Made by a program: the position numbers and the translations under genes. A DNA stretch of 64,000 bases, taken from Paenibacillus sp. FSL K6-0276 (GTDB lineage: Bacteria; Bacillota; Bacilli; Paenibacillales; Paenibacillaceae). Under the pieces are notes generated by a model that saw only the letters and a program-made list of their open reading frames with translations, was not told the origin of the DNA and did no database searches. The stretch lies in NCBI RefSeq assembly GCF_037977235.1, contig NZ_CP150276.1:1922001-1986000 (forward strand). The letters run 5' to 3'. This document shows, piece after piece, positions 27,812 through 37,055 of the stretch; within the stretch, counting starts at the first letter, position 1; each line of letters begins with the position of its first letter.

Positions 27812-30481
27812 ATGGACAAGTTGATACTTATAGATGGAAATAATATTATTTACCGTGCTTTCTTCGCGATGCCCCCGCTAACGAATACAGCAGGGCAACA
27901 GACGAACGCGGTTTACGGATTTACTACGATGCTGCTTCGTTTAATTGAAGAACACAAGCCGACACATATGATTGTTGCCTTCGATGCAGGGAAAGTCACT
28001 TTTCGGCATGAAGGTTATGAGGATTATAAAGGCGGTCGGCAAAAGACACCTCCGGAGCTCTCCGAGCAGTTTCCACTACTGAAAGATTTGCTCAGAAATC
28101 TAGGTGTACCGCAGTTTGAAATTGGCAATTATGAGGCCGATGATATTATTGGAACCATCTCTCGTCAGGCGGATGAAGCAGGACGGCAGGTTATGATCGT
28201 GTCGGGAGACAAGGATATGCTTCAATTGGCTTCTGAACACACGACCGTTGCGTTGATCCGTAAAGGAGTTACTGAGGTTGAGCTTTATGGACCAGAACAA
28301 ATTCGTGAGAAATATGACTTAACACCAGAGCAGATCATAGACCTTAAAGGACTGATGGGAGATGCCAGTGATAACATTCCGGGAGTGCCGGGTGTTGGTG
28401 AGAAAACAGCACTCAAGCTGTTGCATCAATTCGGATCGGTGGAAGGTGTATTAGCAGGAACAGGTGAGCTTAAAGGTAAAATGAAAGAAAAGCTGGAGGC
28501 TCATGCGGAAGATGCCGTGATGAGTAGGAAATTGGCGACAATTTATCGTGAAGTACCACTTGAGCATTCGTGGGAAGATATGGTCTTTAACGGAATTTCT
28601 GCGGATACAGCCGGACCCGCACTCGCTAAATTAGAATTCAAATCACTTCTGGAACGGCTGTCTCTTAGTGCCTATGCTCCAATTGCTGATGGAGAAGAGG
28701 GTGCAGCGGAAGTAGAGGCTGCTACACTTGATATTTCGATCGTGAGTGAAGAAGAACTAGAGGCGCTGAGTGAAGTGCTGCCTAGTATTTCGGCGCTGCA
28801 TGTGGAGTCCAATGGGGATAATCCGCATCGTGCCGAGGTGATCGGGGTAGGGTTATCTTCTCTGGAGCGGCATTATTATGTGCCGTTTGAATTACTGCAG
28901 AAACCAGCTGCTGCGAAACTGCGCGACTGGTTAGGAGATGAGAAGGCTCCGAAAAGTGGATATGATCTTCACCGTGCTGATTTGGCACTGCATTGGCAGG
29001 GAATTGCTTTTGCAGGTGCAGCTCATGATGTACAATTGGCAGCTTATTTGCTGGATCCGACAGAAGCTAATCAGAACCTAAACGATCTCGCTACGAAATA
29101 CGGCTTGCCGAGATTGTCACCTGATGAAGAGGTATTCGGAAAAGGTGCTAAATACAAGATTCCTGAGCTTGAAATCTTAGGGAATCACGTCGCACGTAAG
29201 AGTGCTGCGGTACTTGGCATCGCCCAGAAACAACAGCAGGAATTGATCGAAACGGCGATGACCGGACTGTTCGAGGATCTGGAAATGCCATTATCACGTA
29301 TTCTTGCGGATATGGAGAAACAGGGGATTGCAGTTAATGAAGGGGATCTTAAAGAGTTAGGAAAAGAATTCGAAGCTCAGATTTCCAAGCTGGTCACCGA
29401 AATTTATGAAAATTGTGGCACAGAGTTTAATTTGAATTCACCAAAGCAGCTGGGTGAGATCTTATTTGTAAAACTAGGTCTTCCTGTCGTCAAGAAGACG
29501 AAGACCGGATATTCAACAGACGCAGAGGTGCTGGAAAAGTTAGCACCGTATCACGATGTGGTACGTTTAATTCTACAATATCGCACGATTGCCAAGTTAC
29601 AATCCACCTATGTAGAGGGGCTGCTCAAGGAAATTTCCCCGAAAACAGGGAAGGTGCATACCTTCTATCGGCAGACGATTGCCGCTACAGGACGGCTTAG
29701 CAGCCAATTTCCGAACCTACAGAACATTCCAATCCGCTTAGAAGAAGGACGTAAAATCCGTAAAGTGTTTGTTCCATCGGAACCGGGCTGGTCCATTCTG
29801 GCGGCGGACTATTCGCAGATCGAACTACGGGTGCTGGCGCACATCTCCGGTGATGAGCGGATGAAGGAAGCTTTTCTCCATGATATGGATATTCACACGA
29901 AGACAGCGATGGATGTATTTGGAGTTACCGCCGATCAGGTTGATAGCAATATGCGTCGTGCTGCTAAAGCCGTTAACTTTGGTATCGTGTACGGAATCAG
30001 TGATTATGGACTGTCGCAGAACTTGAATATTCCTCGTAAAGAAGCCGCTCAATTTATTGAGCAGTATTTCGAGGTGTACCAAGGCGTACGTCGATATATG
30101 GACGATATCGTAGTGGAAGCGCGGAAAAATGGTTATGTAACCACACTACTGGAACGCCGTCGTTACTTGCCTGAGATTAATGCGAAGAACTTTAATCTAC
30201 GTTCTTTTGCGGAACGTACAGCAATGAATACACCTATACAAGGAACTGCCGCTGATATTATTAAGCTGGCGATGGTGCATATGGACAAGGCGCTTTTCGA
30301 GCGTGGGCTAAAGAGCCGTATGCTGCTTCAGGTTCACGATGAGCTTGTATTTGAGGTGCCAGAGGATGAAATGGAGCTCATGAAGACGCTTTTGCCGGAA
30401 ATAATGGGTGGAGCATTGCAGTTATCTGTGCCGCTTAAAGCAGAGGTAAGTTTTGGTAGCAACTGGTATGAAGCGAAATAG
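27812..30481 (+). CDS. polA: DNA polymerase I
   Basis: About 889 residues. The 5'-3' exonuclease domain (about 1-285) has ILIDGNNIIYRAFFA, GNYEADDIIG and LMGDASDNIPGVPGVGEKTA. The middle 3'-5' exonuclease-like domain (about 300-480) has lost the DxE motif (the equivalent segment reads LHVESNGD), so proofreading is probably absent, as in Bacillus. The polymerase domain has DYSQIELRVLAH, RRAAKAVNFGIVYG and VHDELVFE. An ATG at 27791 with AAGGAG is an alternative start; 27812 (MDKLILIDG) matches relatives and has GAGGTG. mutM follows. Confidence 0.97.
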   Translation: MDKLILIDGNNIIYRAFFAMPPLTNTAGQQTNAVYGFTTMLLRLIEEHKPTHMIVAFDAGKVTFRHEGYEDYKGGRQKTPPELSEQFPLLKDLLRNLGVPQFEIGNYEADDIIGTISRQADEAGRQVMIVSGDKDMLQLASEHTTVALIRKGVTEVELYGPEQIREKYDLTPEQIIDLKGLMGDASDNIPGVPGVGEKTALKLLHQFGSVEGVLAGTGELKGKMKEKLEAHAEDAVMSRKLATIYREVPLEHSWEDMVFNGISADTAGPALAKLEFKSLLERLSLSAYAPIADGEEGAAEVEAATLDISIVSEEELEALSEVLPSISALHVESNGDNPHRAEVIGVGLSSLERHYYVPFELLQKPAAAKLRDWLGDEKAPKSGYDLHRADLALHWQGIAFAGAAHDVQLAAYLLDPTEANQNLNDLATKYGLPRLSPDEEVFGKGAKYKIPELEILGNHVARKSAAVLGIAQKQQQELIETAMTGLFEDLEMPLSRILADMEKQGIAVNEGDLKELGKEFEAQISKLVTEIYENCGTEFNLNSPKQLGEILFVKLGLPVVKKTKTGYSTDAEVLEKLAPYHDVVRLILQYRTIAKLQSTYVEGLLKEISPKTGKVHTFYRQTIAATGRLSSQFPNLQNIPIRLEEGRKIRKVFVPSEPGWSILAADYSQIELRVLAHISGDERMKEAFLHDMDIHTKTAMDVFGVTADQVDSNMRRAAKAVNFGIVYGISDYGLSQNLNIPRKEAAQFIEQYFEVYQGVRRYMDDIVVEARKNGYVTTLLERRRYLPEINAKNFNLRSFAERTAMNTPIQGTAADIIKLAMVHMDKALFERGLKSRMLLQVHDELVFEVPEDEMELMKTLLPEIMGGALQLSVPLKAEVSFGSNWYEAK

Positions 30482-30533
30482 GCTCCCTTTAAGGTGTGCA
30501 TATCAGCTATAATGTAGTTGAGGTGAAGACATC

Positions 30534-31370
30534 ATGCCGGAATTACCGGAAGTAGAGACAGTCAAGAGAACACTGAATGATTTAGTTAATGGAAAGCAGA
30601 TAGAGAGTGTAACCGTCCGGTTGGCTCGGATTATTCAGCGGCCGGATGATATTCAGGCTTTTGCCAACCTGCTCGCAGGTCATAGCATTGTTAATGTTGA
30701 ACGAAAAGGGAAATTTTTGCGCATCGTGTTAGACGGTCTGGTACTGGTGTCTCATTTGCGGATGGAGGGCCGTTACGGACTTTTTTCGAAAGATGATTCA
30801 CTGGACAAGCATACACATGTGATATTCCATTTTACCGATGGCACTGAGCTGCGCTACACGGATGTTCGTCAGTTTGGTACCATGCATCTTTTTCAGATTG
30901 GTGAAGACCTCCAGCTGCCTCCTCTTAATAAACTAGGACAGGAGCCGCTGGAGCCATCCTTTACGCCGGAGAAGTTTAAACAGATTGTATCAGGCAAAAG
31001 CACAAAAATTAAATCACTGCTGCTGAATCAGGAATATATCGTCGGCATAGGTAATATTTATGTAGATGAGTCGTTACACCGTGCAGGGATTCATCCTGAA
31101 GTCAGCGCAAAAGATCTCTCGGATGATCAACTCGATCAGCTGCATGACGCTATTGTTAGTACGCTGACGGAAGCGGTAAACGCTGGTGGTTCATCTGTGA
31201 AATCATATGTGAATGGTCAAGGTGAGAGCGGCACTTATCAACAACAGCTGTTGATTTACGGTCGTAAAGATCAGCCATGTAATCACTGTGGAACGATGAT
31301 TGAGAAAACCGTTGTAGGTGGCCGAGGCACGCATTATTGTCCAAGTTGTCAGCGTAAGGCAGTAAACTGA
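30534..31370 (+). CDS. mutM: Formamidopyrimidine-DNA glycosylase
   Basis: A 278-residue Fpg/MutM, removing 8-oxoguanine and other oxidised purines. It begins MPELPEVETVKR, with Pro2 the Schiff-base nucleophile and Glu3 essential; later are SHLRMEGRYG, QEYIVGIGNIYVDESLH, and a C-terminal zinc finger with CNHCG and CPSCQRK. GAGGTGAAGACATC precedes the ATG. It lies 52 bases after polA, a repair pair conserved in Bacilli, and is followed by ytaF and coaE as in Bacillus. Confidence 0.97.
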   Translation: MPELPEVETVKRTLNDLVNGKQIESVTVRLARIIQRPDDIQAFANLLAGHSIVNVERKGKFLRIVLDGLVLVSHLRMEGRYGLFSKDDSLDKHTHVIFHFTDGTELRYTDVRQFGTMHLFQIGEDLQLPPLNKLGQEPLEPSFTPEKFKQIVSGKSTKIKSLLLNQEYIVGIGNIYVDESLHRAGIHPEVSAKDLSDDQLDQLHDAIVSTLTEAVNAGGSSVKSYVNGQGESGTYQQQLLIYGRKDQPCNHCGTMIEKTVVGGRGTHYCPSCQRKAVN

Positions 31371-31505
31371 AGATGTAATTAGGTTATTAGGTTGGAACCC
31401 ACTACTTGTCCCGCCCATATACTGTGTGAAGAATGCTCAATAGAGAACGGAAGCTGAATGAAGTGTATTCTTCAGTGTTCCGGTTCTTCACAGGAGGGAT
31501 TGCGG

Positions 31506-32252
31506 GTGCTCAGCCCATTTTTTTCACTGCTATTACTAGCTTTTGCTTTGAGTTTGGATGGTTTTGGTGTTGGTATTACATATGGACTGCGTAAAATGAA
31601 AATACCATTGCTCTCCATTCTGATTATCTCGCTTTGTTCTGGGGTAGTTATCTGTGTATCTATGCAAGTGGGTGTTCTGCTTGCCAAGGTAGTGTCTCCA
31701 CATGCAGCTTCTGAGGTTGGCGCTGTTATACTCGTGCTAATGGGGTGCTGGTCGCTCGCCCAGATGCTAATGCAGAAAGAGAAGGAACAGAGTGGCGAAC
31801 GTAAAGTAGATAATGAAGAAAATGCGCTATCCACAGAGGTTTGGGCTGAGGTAGCTGTTGATACTGAAGGTGTTGTAGCACAGGCTGCCATGGCTCCAAA
31901 GCAGGCAAAGTCGGCTGTCTTTTCCCTTGAGCTACGACGGTTGGGGATTGTTGTACAGATCTTGCGTACTCCCTCGTCTGCAGATATGGATGATTCTGGA
32001 AGCATTTCTTCCGTGGAAGCGATGCTGCTCGGGATTGCGCTCTCGCTAGATGCCTTTGGAGCCGGACTCGGCGCAGCACTACTCGGGTTCAATCCGTTAT
32101 GGACATCACTTACAATTGCCCTGTTTAGTGGTACATTTCTATTGCTGGGCATGAAGACTGGATTAAGATTCGCCGGGAACTACTGGATGAAGCATGCTTC
32201 TGCACTACCCGCGTTATTATTAATTACAATGGGAATACTGAAGTTATTATGA
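31506..32252 (+). CDS. ytaF: Sporulation membrane protein YtaF
   Basis: About 248 residues in the MntP/YtaF (putative manganese efflux pump) superfamily. Two homologous three-span halves each carry the family motif: FALSLDGFGVGITYGLRK in the first and GIALSLDAFGAGLGAALLG in the second, each with a membrane Asp. A long, Glu/Ala-rich loop (about 90-160) joins them. The GTG at 31506 has AGGAGGG properly spaced; the frame extends to 31458 without a site. It lies between mutM and coaE, the conserved place for ytaF. Transport activity in the sporulation branch is unproven. Confidence 0.85.
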   Translation: MLSPFFSLLLLAFALSLDGFGVGITYGLRKMKIPLLSILIISLCSGVVICVSMQVGVLLAKVVSPHAASEVGAVILVLMGCWSLAQMLMQKEKEQSGERKVDNEENALSTEVWAEVAVDTEGVVAQAAMAPKQAKSAVFSLELRRLGIVVQILRTPSSADMDDSGSISSVEAMLLGIALSLDAFGAGLGAALLGFNPLWTSLTIALFSGTFLLLGMKTGLRFAGNYWMKHASALPALLLITMGILKLL

Positions 32253-32261
32253 GGTGAGTAC

Positions 32262-32858
32262 ATGATTATTGGCTTAACCGGAGGCATTGCATCCGGAAAA
32301 AGCACGGTGTCCGCACTGCTTGTGAGCAAGGGAGCGAGGCTGGTTGACGCGGATGTGATCGCCAGAGAAGTTATGCTCCCCGGTCATGAGGTGCTGGCTG
32401 CGGCTGTGAAACAATTCGGAAGCGAGATCCTCTCTCCGGATGGTACACTGAACAGGGGCAAGCTGGGGGACATTGTATTTCAAGACCCGGCGGCCCTGCA
32501 AGCCCTGAACAATCTGACGCATCCTGCAATCCGGCGGGAGATTAAAGAACGTATGAACAGCATGGAGGAAGAAGATCCGAAGAAGTTAATCATTGTGGAT
32601 ATCCCTCTTCTTTTTGAATCAGGACTCGAGAACTTGTTCAATGAAATACTGGTGGTTTACGTTCCTCGTGAGGTGCAAATCGCTCGATTAATGGAACGTA
32701 ACGGACTTTCTTTTGAACAAGCGGAAGCACGCTTAAATGCACAGATGGATATTGAAGCGAAGCGTAACAAAGCGGACTATATCATTGACAACAGTGGCGA
32801 TCTTGCGCACACTGAACAACAGGTTGCTGTTTTTTGGGACAGGCTGGGCTTATTATGA
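32262..32858 (+). CDS. coaE: Dephospho-CoA kinase
   Basis: A 198-residue P-loop kinase for the last step of coenzyme A synthesis. The Walker A is GLTGGIASGKST; VDADVIAREV, LTHPAIRREI and IVDIPLLFESGLE (lid/CoA region) are all family signatures. TGAGGTGAG precedes the ATG, nine bases after ytaF. The last codon overlaps the start of the next gene (ATGA), suggesting translational coupling. Confidence 0.97.
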   Translation: MIIGLTGGIASGKSTVSALLVSKGARLVDADVIAREVMLPGHEVLAAAVKQFGSEILSPDGTLNRGKLGDIVFQDPAALQALNNLTHPAIRREIKERMNSMEEEDPKKLIIVDIPLLFESGLENLFNEILVVYVPREVQIARLMERNGLSFEQAEARLNAQMDIEAKRNKADYIIDNSGDLAHTEQQVAVFWDRLGLL

Positions 32859-33418
32859 AATGGTTGCGTAAAAAGAGAGTCCTTCTTCTGTTATTCGTTG
32901 GTTTTACTGCAATATTGTTTCTGAGTACGAACTGGATGTCTTGGTTTTATCCGATCCATTATAAAGATGAGATCCGTAAGCACAGCATTACGTACGATAT
33001 AGACCCGTTTCTTGTGACTGCGATTATCCGAGTGGAAACGAACTTCAAAACTGGACGAGAATCCAAAAAAGGTGCTATAGGTTTAATGCAGCTTATGCCG
33101 GATACCGCGAAATGGGCCCTTGAAAAGGCCAAGCTTCCAGATGTATCTATGGAGGAGTTAAAGAATGAACCATCGGCAAATATTGAACTAGGTACTTGGT
33201 ATCTTTCAACATTATCCCGTCAGTTCGAAGGTAAACGTACAGCGATTATCGCTGCATATAATGCTGGACCGGGTAAAGTTCAAAAATGGCTGGATGAGGG
33301 AATCTGGGATGGAACGGATGCTACGATTAAGGATATTCCGTTTGGTGAAACTCGCCATTATGTACAGCGTGTCAATTATTACTATGATCAGTACACGGAT
33401 ATTTACAGCGAATTCTAA
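32855..33418 (+). CDS. Membrane-anchored lytic transglycosylase (SLT family)
   Basis: A 187-residue protein with one N-terminal span (about 8-27) and a Slt70-like catalytic domain. The catalytic Glu is in IIRVETNFKTG, followed by GAIGLMQLMPDTAKWA and IIAAYNAGPGKVQKWL, all typical of family 1 transglycosylases that cleave peptidoglycan to 1,6-anhydro ends. The start at 32855 overlaps the coaE stop by four bases; an in-frame TTG at 32834 has no site. A role in wall turnover or sporulation is inferred from family and context. Confidence 0.9.
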   Translation: MKWLRKKRVLLLLFVGFTAILFLSTNWMSWFYPIHYKDEIRKHSITYDIDPFLVTAIIRVETNFKTGRESKKGAIGLMQLMPDTAKWALEKAKLPDVSMEELKNEPSANIELGTWYLSTLSRQFEGKRTAIIAAYNAGPGKVQKWLDEGIWDGTDATIKDIPFGETRHYVQRVNYYYDQYTDIYSEF

Positions 33419-33434
33419 AACCGTGTTATGTATA

Positions 33435-33475
33435 AAAAGAAGCATTAAACGACCTGTCGGTCGTTTAATACTTCT
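33435..33475. terminator. Bidirectional terminator between transglycosylase and SASP genes
   Basis: An 11-bp perfect stem (33444-33454 with 33459-33469) around a TGTC loop, extended by AGAAG/CTTCT. The minus-strand side ends in CTTTTT, so it serves the SASP gene best. Confidence 0.88.
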
Positions 33476-33497
33476 TCAGTAAGCTTATGTGGACAGG

Positions 33498-33716
33498 TTA
33501 TTTGAATTGACCTGCCAATTGTTGTTCTGCCAGGGTTACAAGACGTTTAGTGATGTAACCACCGATCGAACCATTTTCATAAGAAGTTTTATTGCCTTGG
33601 TAACCATCTGGGGAAAGCGTGATTCCTAGTTCTTGGGCAACTTCATATTTAAGTTGTTCCAAGGCACCGCGGGAATTTGGAGCTACAAGGTTATTGGAGC
33701 TGCTGCTTTGGCTCAT
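33498..33716 (-). CDS. Alpha/beta-type small acid-soluble spore protein
   Basis: A 72-residue SASP that coats spore DNA and protects it from UV and heat. The germination-protease site region is LEQLKYEVAQELGI, and the second conserved block is NGSIGGYITKRLVTLAEQQL. GAGGAGGTGAACAGCA precedes the ATG. A sigma-G-type promoter lies about 29 bases upstream of the start, consistent with forespore expression. It is transcribed alone, against the transglycosylase gene. Confidence 0.95.
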   Translation of the reverse strand: MSQSSSSNNLVAPNSRGALEQLKYEVAQELGITLSPDGYQGNKTSYENGSIGGYITKRLVTLAEQQLAGQFK

Positions 33717-33744
33717 TGCTGTTCACCTCCTCTGTTGGTAACTG

Positions 33745-33774
33745 TATTATGTGCCGGACTTGCCATAATCATTA
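33745..33774 (-). promoter_or_regulatory. Sigma-G-type promoter of the SASP gene
   Basis: On the minus strand the -10 is CATAATA (revcomp of 33745-33751), a perfect sigma-G match, with TAATG (33770-33774) as -35, one base off GHATR, and an 18-base spacer. Confidence 0.65.
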
Positions 33775-33880
33775 CAACAAATAAACGGTGATTTCTGGAA
33801 AAAATGAAATAGCTCTTCAAAAGCCGGATGTTTAACGGACCGGGACAAATACCATTATGTAATAGGAAGTGATGAAGCTT

Positions 33881-34357
33881 ATGAAATGCCCTTACTGCGA
33901 TCACACAAATACTAAAGTACTGGACTCTCGACCAGCGAATGAGAATAAGTCAATCCGCCGCAGGCGTGAATGCGAGCGTTGCAGCAAACGGTTTACAACC
34001 TTTGAAATGATTGAGGAAACACCGTTAATCGTGATCAAAAAAGACGGTAGCCGCGAGGAATTCAGCCGTGATAAAATTCTGCGTGGTCTAATCCGTGCTT
34101 GCGAAAAACGACCGGTCTCTGTAGAACGGTTAGAAAAGATCGTCTCTGAGGTGGAGAAGTCCCTACGCGGCATCGCCGTAGCTGAAGTAGAGAGCCAACA
34201 GATCGGCGAACTGGTTATGGAGCAGCTCTATCCAGTAGATGAAGTCGCTTACGTTCGCTTTGCGTCCGTATACCGCCAGTTCAAGGACATTAACATGTTC
34301 ATGAAGGAACTGAAAGGTCTGCTGTCTAAGAGCACAACAGATCTGGAGGGAATATAG
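33881..34357 (+). CDS. nrdR: Transcriptional repressor NrdR
   Basis: A 158-residue NrdR, the ATP/dATP-sensing repressor of ribonucleotide reductase genes. The zinc ribbon uses MKCPYCDH and [12 protein letters not shown], with the DNA-contacting [19 protein letters not shown] between; the ATP-cone follows (about 49-139; [20 protein letters not shown]). The frame opens at 33869, but relatives start at MKCPYC. Its target genes are not in the window. Confidence 0.95.
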   Translation: MKCPYCDHTNTKVLDSRPANENKSIRRRRECERCSKRFTTFEMIEETPLIVIKKDGSREEFSRDKILRGLIRACEKRPVSVERLEKIVSEVEKSLRGIAVAEVESQQIGELVMEQLYPVDEVAYVRFASVYRQFKDINMFMKELKGLLSKSTTDLEGI

Positions 34358-34389
34358 GGTTTGTGGCAATTTTAATGACTAAAAAAGTG

Positions 34390-34418
34390 TTGACAGCGAA
34401 GGCGATTTTTTATATTAT
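34390..34418 (+). promoter_or_regulatory. Sigma-A promoter of the tRNA pair
   Basis: TTGACA at 34390-34395 is a consensus -35; TATTAT at 34413-34418 follows after exactly 17 bases. Transcription would begin near 34425 and read through both tRNA genes. Confidence 0.85.
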
Positions 34419-34514
34419 ATAGGAGTCGCCTACGGCGCTTAAGTTTGTCAAAATGACTTAAATACACCGAACTGAATTTTATATGTGATTACATACTTCT
34501 GAGAATATTAGTTT

Positions 34515-34590
34515 GGGGCCATAGCTCAGCTGGGAGAGCGCATCGCTGGCAGCGATGAGGTCAGGGGTTCGATCCCCCTTGGCTCCACCA
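34515..34590 (+). tRNA. tRNA-Ala (anticodon GGC)
   Basis: A 76-base cloverleaf: acceptor GGGGCCA pairs with TGGCTCC (one G.T), D-arm AGCTCAGCTGGGAGAGC, anticodon loop CTGGCAG and T-loop GGTTCGATCC. The 3' CCA is encoded. Confidence 0.97.
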
Positions 34591-34600
34591 AACATCATAT

Positions 34601-34673
34601 GGACTCTTAGCTCAGTTGGTAGAGCAGTAGACTCTTAATCTATTTGTCCAGGGTTCGAGCCCCTGAGAGTCCA
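34601..34673 (+). tRNA. tRNA-Lys (anticodon CTT)
   Basis: A 73-base cloverleaf: acceptor GGACTCT pairs with AGAGTCC, D-arm AGCTCAGTTGGTAGAGC, anticodon loop CTCTTAA and T-loop GGTTCGAGCC. CCA is not encoded. It follows tRNA-Ala by ten bases on one transcript. CTT-Lys is a minor isoacceptor beside TTT in many Firmicutes. Confidence 0.95.
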
Positions 34674-34681
34674 TCCTAAAG

Positions 34682-34705
34682 AAACGGCAGAAATGCCGTT
34701 TTTTT
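34682..34705 (+). terminator. Terminator after the tRNA pair
   Basis: AAACGGCA / TGCCGTTT around a GAAA tetraloop, followed by more T. Nearly the same sequence, including flanks, recurs at 61102-61129. Confidence 0.92.
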
Positions 34706-34759
34706 GTTGTGTAAGTATCTGGCGATCTCTTCTTTATATTAAATAATTGGACATGAAGA

Positions 34760-34786
34760 AAGCTGTCGAGATTTTCTCGACAGCTT
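34760..34786 (-). terminator. Terminator of the TetR-MFS operon
   Basis: An 11-bp perfect stem (34760-34770 with 34776-34786) around ATTTT; on the minus strand it is followed by TCTTC, a weak T-tail. Confidence 0.75.
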
Positions 34787-34805
34787 GAGTAGGTTGTTCC
34801 TCGGC

Positions 34806-36008
34806 TTAGTTTACCAATCCACTAGCGGATTGTTTTTCTTTCCATACCATCGTAATTATAAGACCAATAAACATAATGACAGCCGCAAAGAGATACGGAT
34901 AGTTGATATTGACATCAAATAATACTCCGCCTAATGCAGGTCCGATGATATTACCGAGGCTAGTATAGGTTGAGTTCATTCCAGCGACAAAGCCTTGCTC
35001 TTTTTCAGCAGTTTTTGATAAATAGGTCGTTAATGCTGGACGGAGTAGGTCAAATGCGAGAAAGATTAAGCAGGTTACTAGCAGAACGGTTAAGTAGTTA
35101 GAGATTACGGTGGATGCAGCCGCTAAGGCTACGCCAGCAATTAAGCACAGTTGGATGAGCTTCTTTTCACCGAGTTTATCTACCATTTTACCAAACAAAA
35201 AGACCTGTACAACCACCCCAAAGATTGAGCTTATTGTAATGATGGTTGCAATATCTCGTGGAGTGAAGCCGAATTTATGATCAGAAAACAGACTGAATAC
35301 AGTTTCATATGCTGATAAACCAAAGGCCAGAACAAAGACTATTATAAAGGCAATAATATATGCTGGGTGAAGCGATCGTTTCAGATCACTGATAAAGTTG
35401 GTATCTTTTTTAAGCTTACTGATTTCCAAAAGCTGCTGTTTGGATAATGGCTCTTTTAAAATAAATATCGACGAAATACAAGTTATTAAGGCAAAGCCAG
35501 CAGCAAAGTAGAATGGAGCACGTATACCTAGTTCAGTAATAAAACCTCCGATCCCTGGGCCAATAATAAAACCGATACTAATGGCGGCAGAAACATAACC
35601 CATTGCCTTAGGTCTTTCCTCTACTGAGGTAATATCTGCAACATAGGCAGTGACACCAGGCATAATAAATGCACCACTAATACCTCCAAGAATTCTGGCT
35701 ATATAAAGAACGGATACATGCGTGCCTAAACCAAAGATCAATTCCGATGCACTGAAGAGTACTAAGCCGATTACGATCATTTTTTTTCTGCCATAAATGT
35801 CAATCCATCGCCCTGCCAGAGGAGACATGAGTAGTTGTGCGAACGCAAATGCCGCTACAAGATACCCCATCGTTCGGCCTGACAAGTGCATAATATTCAT
35901 AAAGGATGGCATAACAGGGACGATAAGTCCAACGCCTAGAAAAACAATGAATATATTACTTAGTAGAATGAGTAAGACTGTTTTTTGTTCTTTCAATGGT
36001 TTCTTCAT
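34806..36008 (-). CDS. MFS multidrug efflux transporter (NorA/TetA-like)
   Basis: A 400-residue transporter with 12 probable spans. Motif A is in the loop after span 2 (GRWIDIYGRKKM), and antiporter motif C in span 5 (GFIIGPGIGGFI), which marks proton-driven drug exporters of the DHA1 group. GAGAGG lies before the ATG. It follows the TetR gene by 24 bases on the same strand, the usual arrangement for a drug pump under a local repressor. The substrate is not predictable. Confidence 0.88.
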   Translation of the reverse strand: MKKPLKEQKTVLLILLSNIFIVFLGVGLIVPVMPSFMNIMHLSGRTMGYLVAAFAFAQLLMSPLAGRWIDIYGRKKMIVIGLVLFSASELIFGLGTHVSVLYIARILGGISGAFIMPGVTAYVADITSVEERPKAMGYVSAAISIGFIIGPGIGGFITELGIRAPFYFAAGFALITCISSIFILKEPLSKQQLLEISKLKKDTNFISDLKRSLHPAYIIAFIIVFVLAFGLSAYETVFSLFSDHKFGFTPRDIATIITISSIFGVVVQVFLFGKMVDKLGEKKLIQLCLIAGVALAAASTVISNYLTVLLVTCLIFLAFDLLRPALTTYLSKTAEKEQGFVAGMNSTYTSLGNIIGPALGGVLFDVNINYPYLFAAVIMFIGLIITMVWKEKQSASGLVN

Positions 36009-36032
36009 GAATGAATACCTCTCTTTTTAGAA

Positions 36033-36614
36033 TCATAGCTGTGAAATACCTCTCCAAAATACGGTCCATGAGGCGTTCAGTTTTTCATTTAAGCGTGTTT
36101 CATTATTTCCATACACAAGCTCTAGCATGATCGAATCTACCACACCTAAGAAAGCAAGTGTAGGGATCGAGGCTGCATCTTCCCTAATGACTTTGGTATC
36201 GATCCAAGCTTGGAATTTGCTTTCAAGTACGGGTTGAATCTTTTTTTCCGTATCGATCACTTCTTCGTCAATCGCTTTAGCAAGATGGGGCGGTGGGAAA
36301 AAAGTCATACGCAGCCAAAACTTTAACTGCTCGTTCTTTTGAAACAAATCCATTACCAATTGCAGATATCCTAATAAATCTGTTTTAGGATTTTGTGTAC
36401 CCACTTTACTCAAATATTGTAGTTTCGATGTGATTTCTGTCTCTTTAGCATCTTGTAAAACTTGTAGGAAAAGATCATCTTTCCCTTTGAAATGAGCATA
36501 AAGAGACTGTTTTTTCATACCGACCTGCTCGGCAATTTGAGACAGAGATGCTCCCTCATATCCATGAGTTGTGAAACATTTCAAAGCGATGTCTTTAATT
36601 TCTTTACTTTTCAA
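36033..36614 (-). CDS. TetR/AcrR-family repressor of the adjacent MFS pump
   Basis: About 193 residues. The N-terminal helix-turn-helix (HGYEGASLSQIAEQVGMKKQSLYAHFKGKDDLF) is typical of TetR; the C-terminal ligand-binding part is variable. A GTG three codons earlier (36623) is possible, but GAGGTG spaces better to the TTG at 36614. It lies first in a two-gene operon with the pump, and the palindrome at 36634-36645 just upstream is the likely autoregulatory operator. Confidence 0.88.
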   Translation of the reverse strand: MKSKEIKDIALKCFTTHGYEGASLSQIAEQVGMKKQSLYAHFKGKDDLFLQVLQDAKETEITSKLQYLSKVGTQNPKTDLLGYLQLVMDLFQKNEQLKFWLRMTFFPPPHLAKAIDEEVIDTEKKIQPVLESKFQAWIDTKVIREDAASIPTLAFLGVVDSIMLELVYGNNETRLNEKLNASWTVFWRGISQL

Positions 36615-36633
36615 TAAATTCACCTCGATGTTA

Positions 36634-36645
36634 ACGAACGTTCGT
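36634..36645. promoter_or_regulatory. Probable TetR operator palindrome
   Basis: ACGAACGTTCGT is a perfect 12-bp palindrome, and flanking TTA/CAG extends it weakly. It lies 20 bases before the TetR start. This sequence type is common for TetR-family drug-pump repressors. Confidence 0.7.
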
Positions 36646-36707
36646 CAGTAATACTAACAAATTAAATTATTTTATGCAAATGAAAATTATTTCAGTGCAC
36701 AGCTACG

Positions 36708-36839
36708 CTAAAATCCATTAAATTCCTTAATCATTTCGATAAATGTTTCAAGTTGCTGATTATCCCATTGTGCTATGCGTTCATAAAATACGATCTCCTT
36801 CTCCTGCAGCGTCCTAAAGTAGAACTTTCTACAATAGTG
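36708..36839 (-). pseudogene. Remnant of a regulator C-terminus (possibly MarR-type)
   Basis: The minus strand has 43 stop-free codons ending at TAG (36708-36710), with protein-like content: LQEKEIVFYERIAQWDNQQ followed by LETFIEMIKEFNGF. This resembles the terminal helices of a winged-helix regulator such as MarR; no start codon or DNA-binding part remains upstream. The rest of the 432-base region between the TetR and kinase genes has only the operator and AT-rich sequence. Confidence 0.45.
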
Positions 36840-37055
36840 TCAGCTCTTTTTTTGTTTTGAATCAGCTCGTATGCGTTGTCGAAAACCGAGGAAAAACTCA
36901 AATTTATCGATTAAGGAAATGGTTGTGTGTAACATTCTAGGTACTTTTGTCACCATGCAGGAAGTAGAACGAATTTAAGGGAATATGTTTCTTCAATATT
37001 CATGGTGAGGTGGAAGTGAGCATTTATAAGTTATCTTTTAAAGGGGAGGGAACTT

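Noticed and set aside
31472..32152. 226-codon frame opposite ytaF
   Set aside because: ytaF has both family motifs and a good start; the reverse frame is Ser/Thr/Pro-rich and has no recognisable domain.
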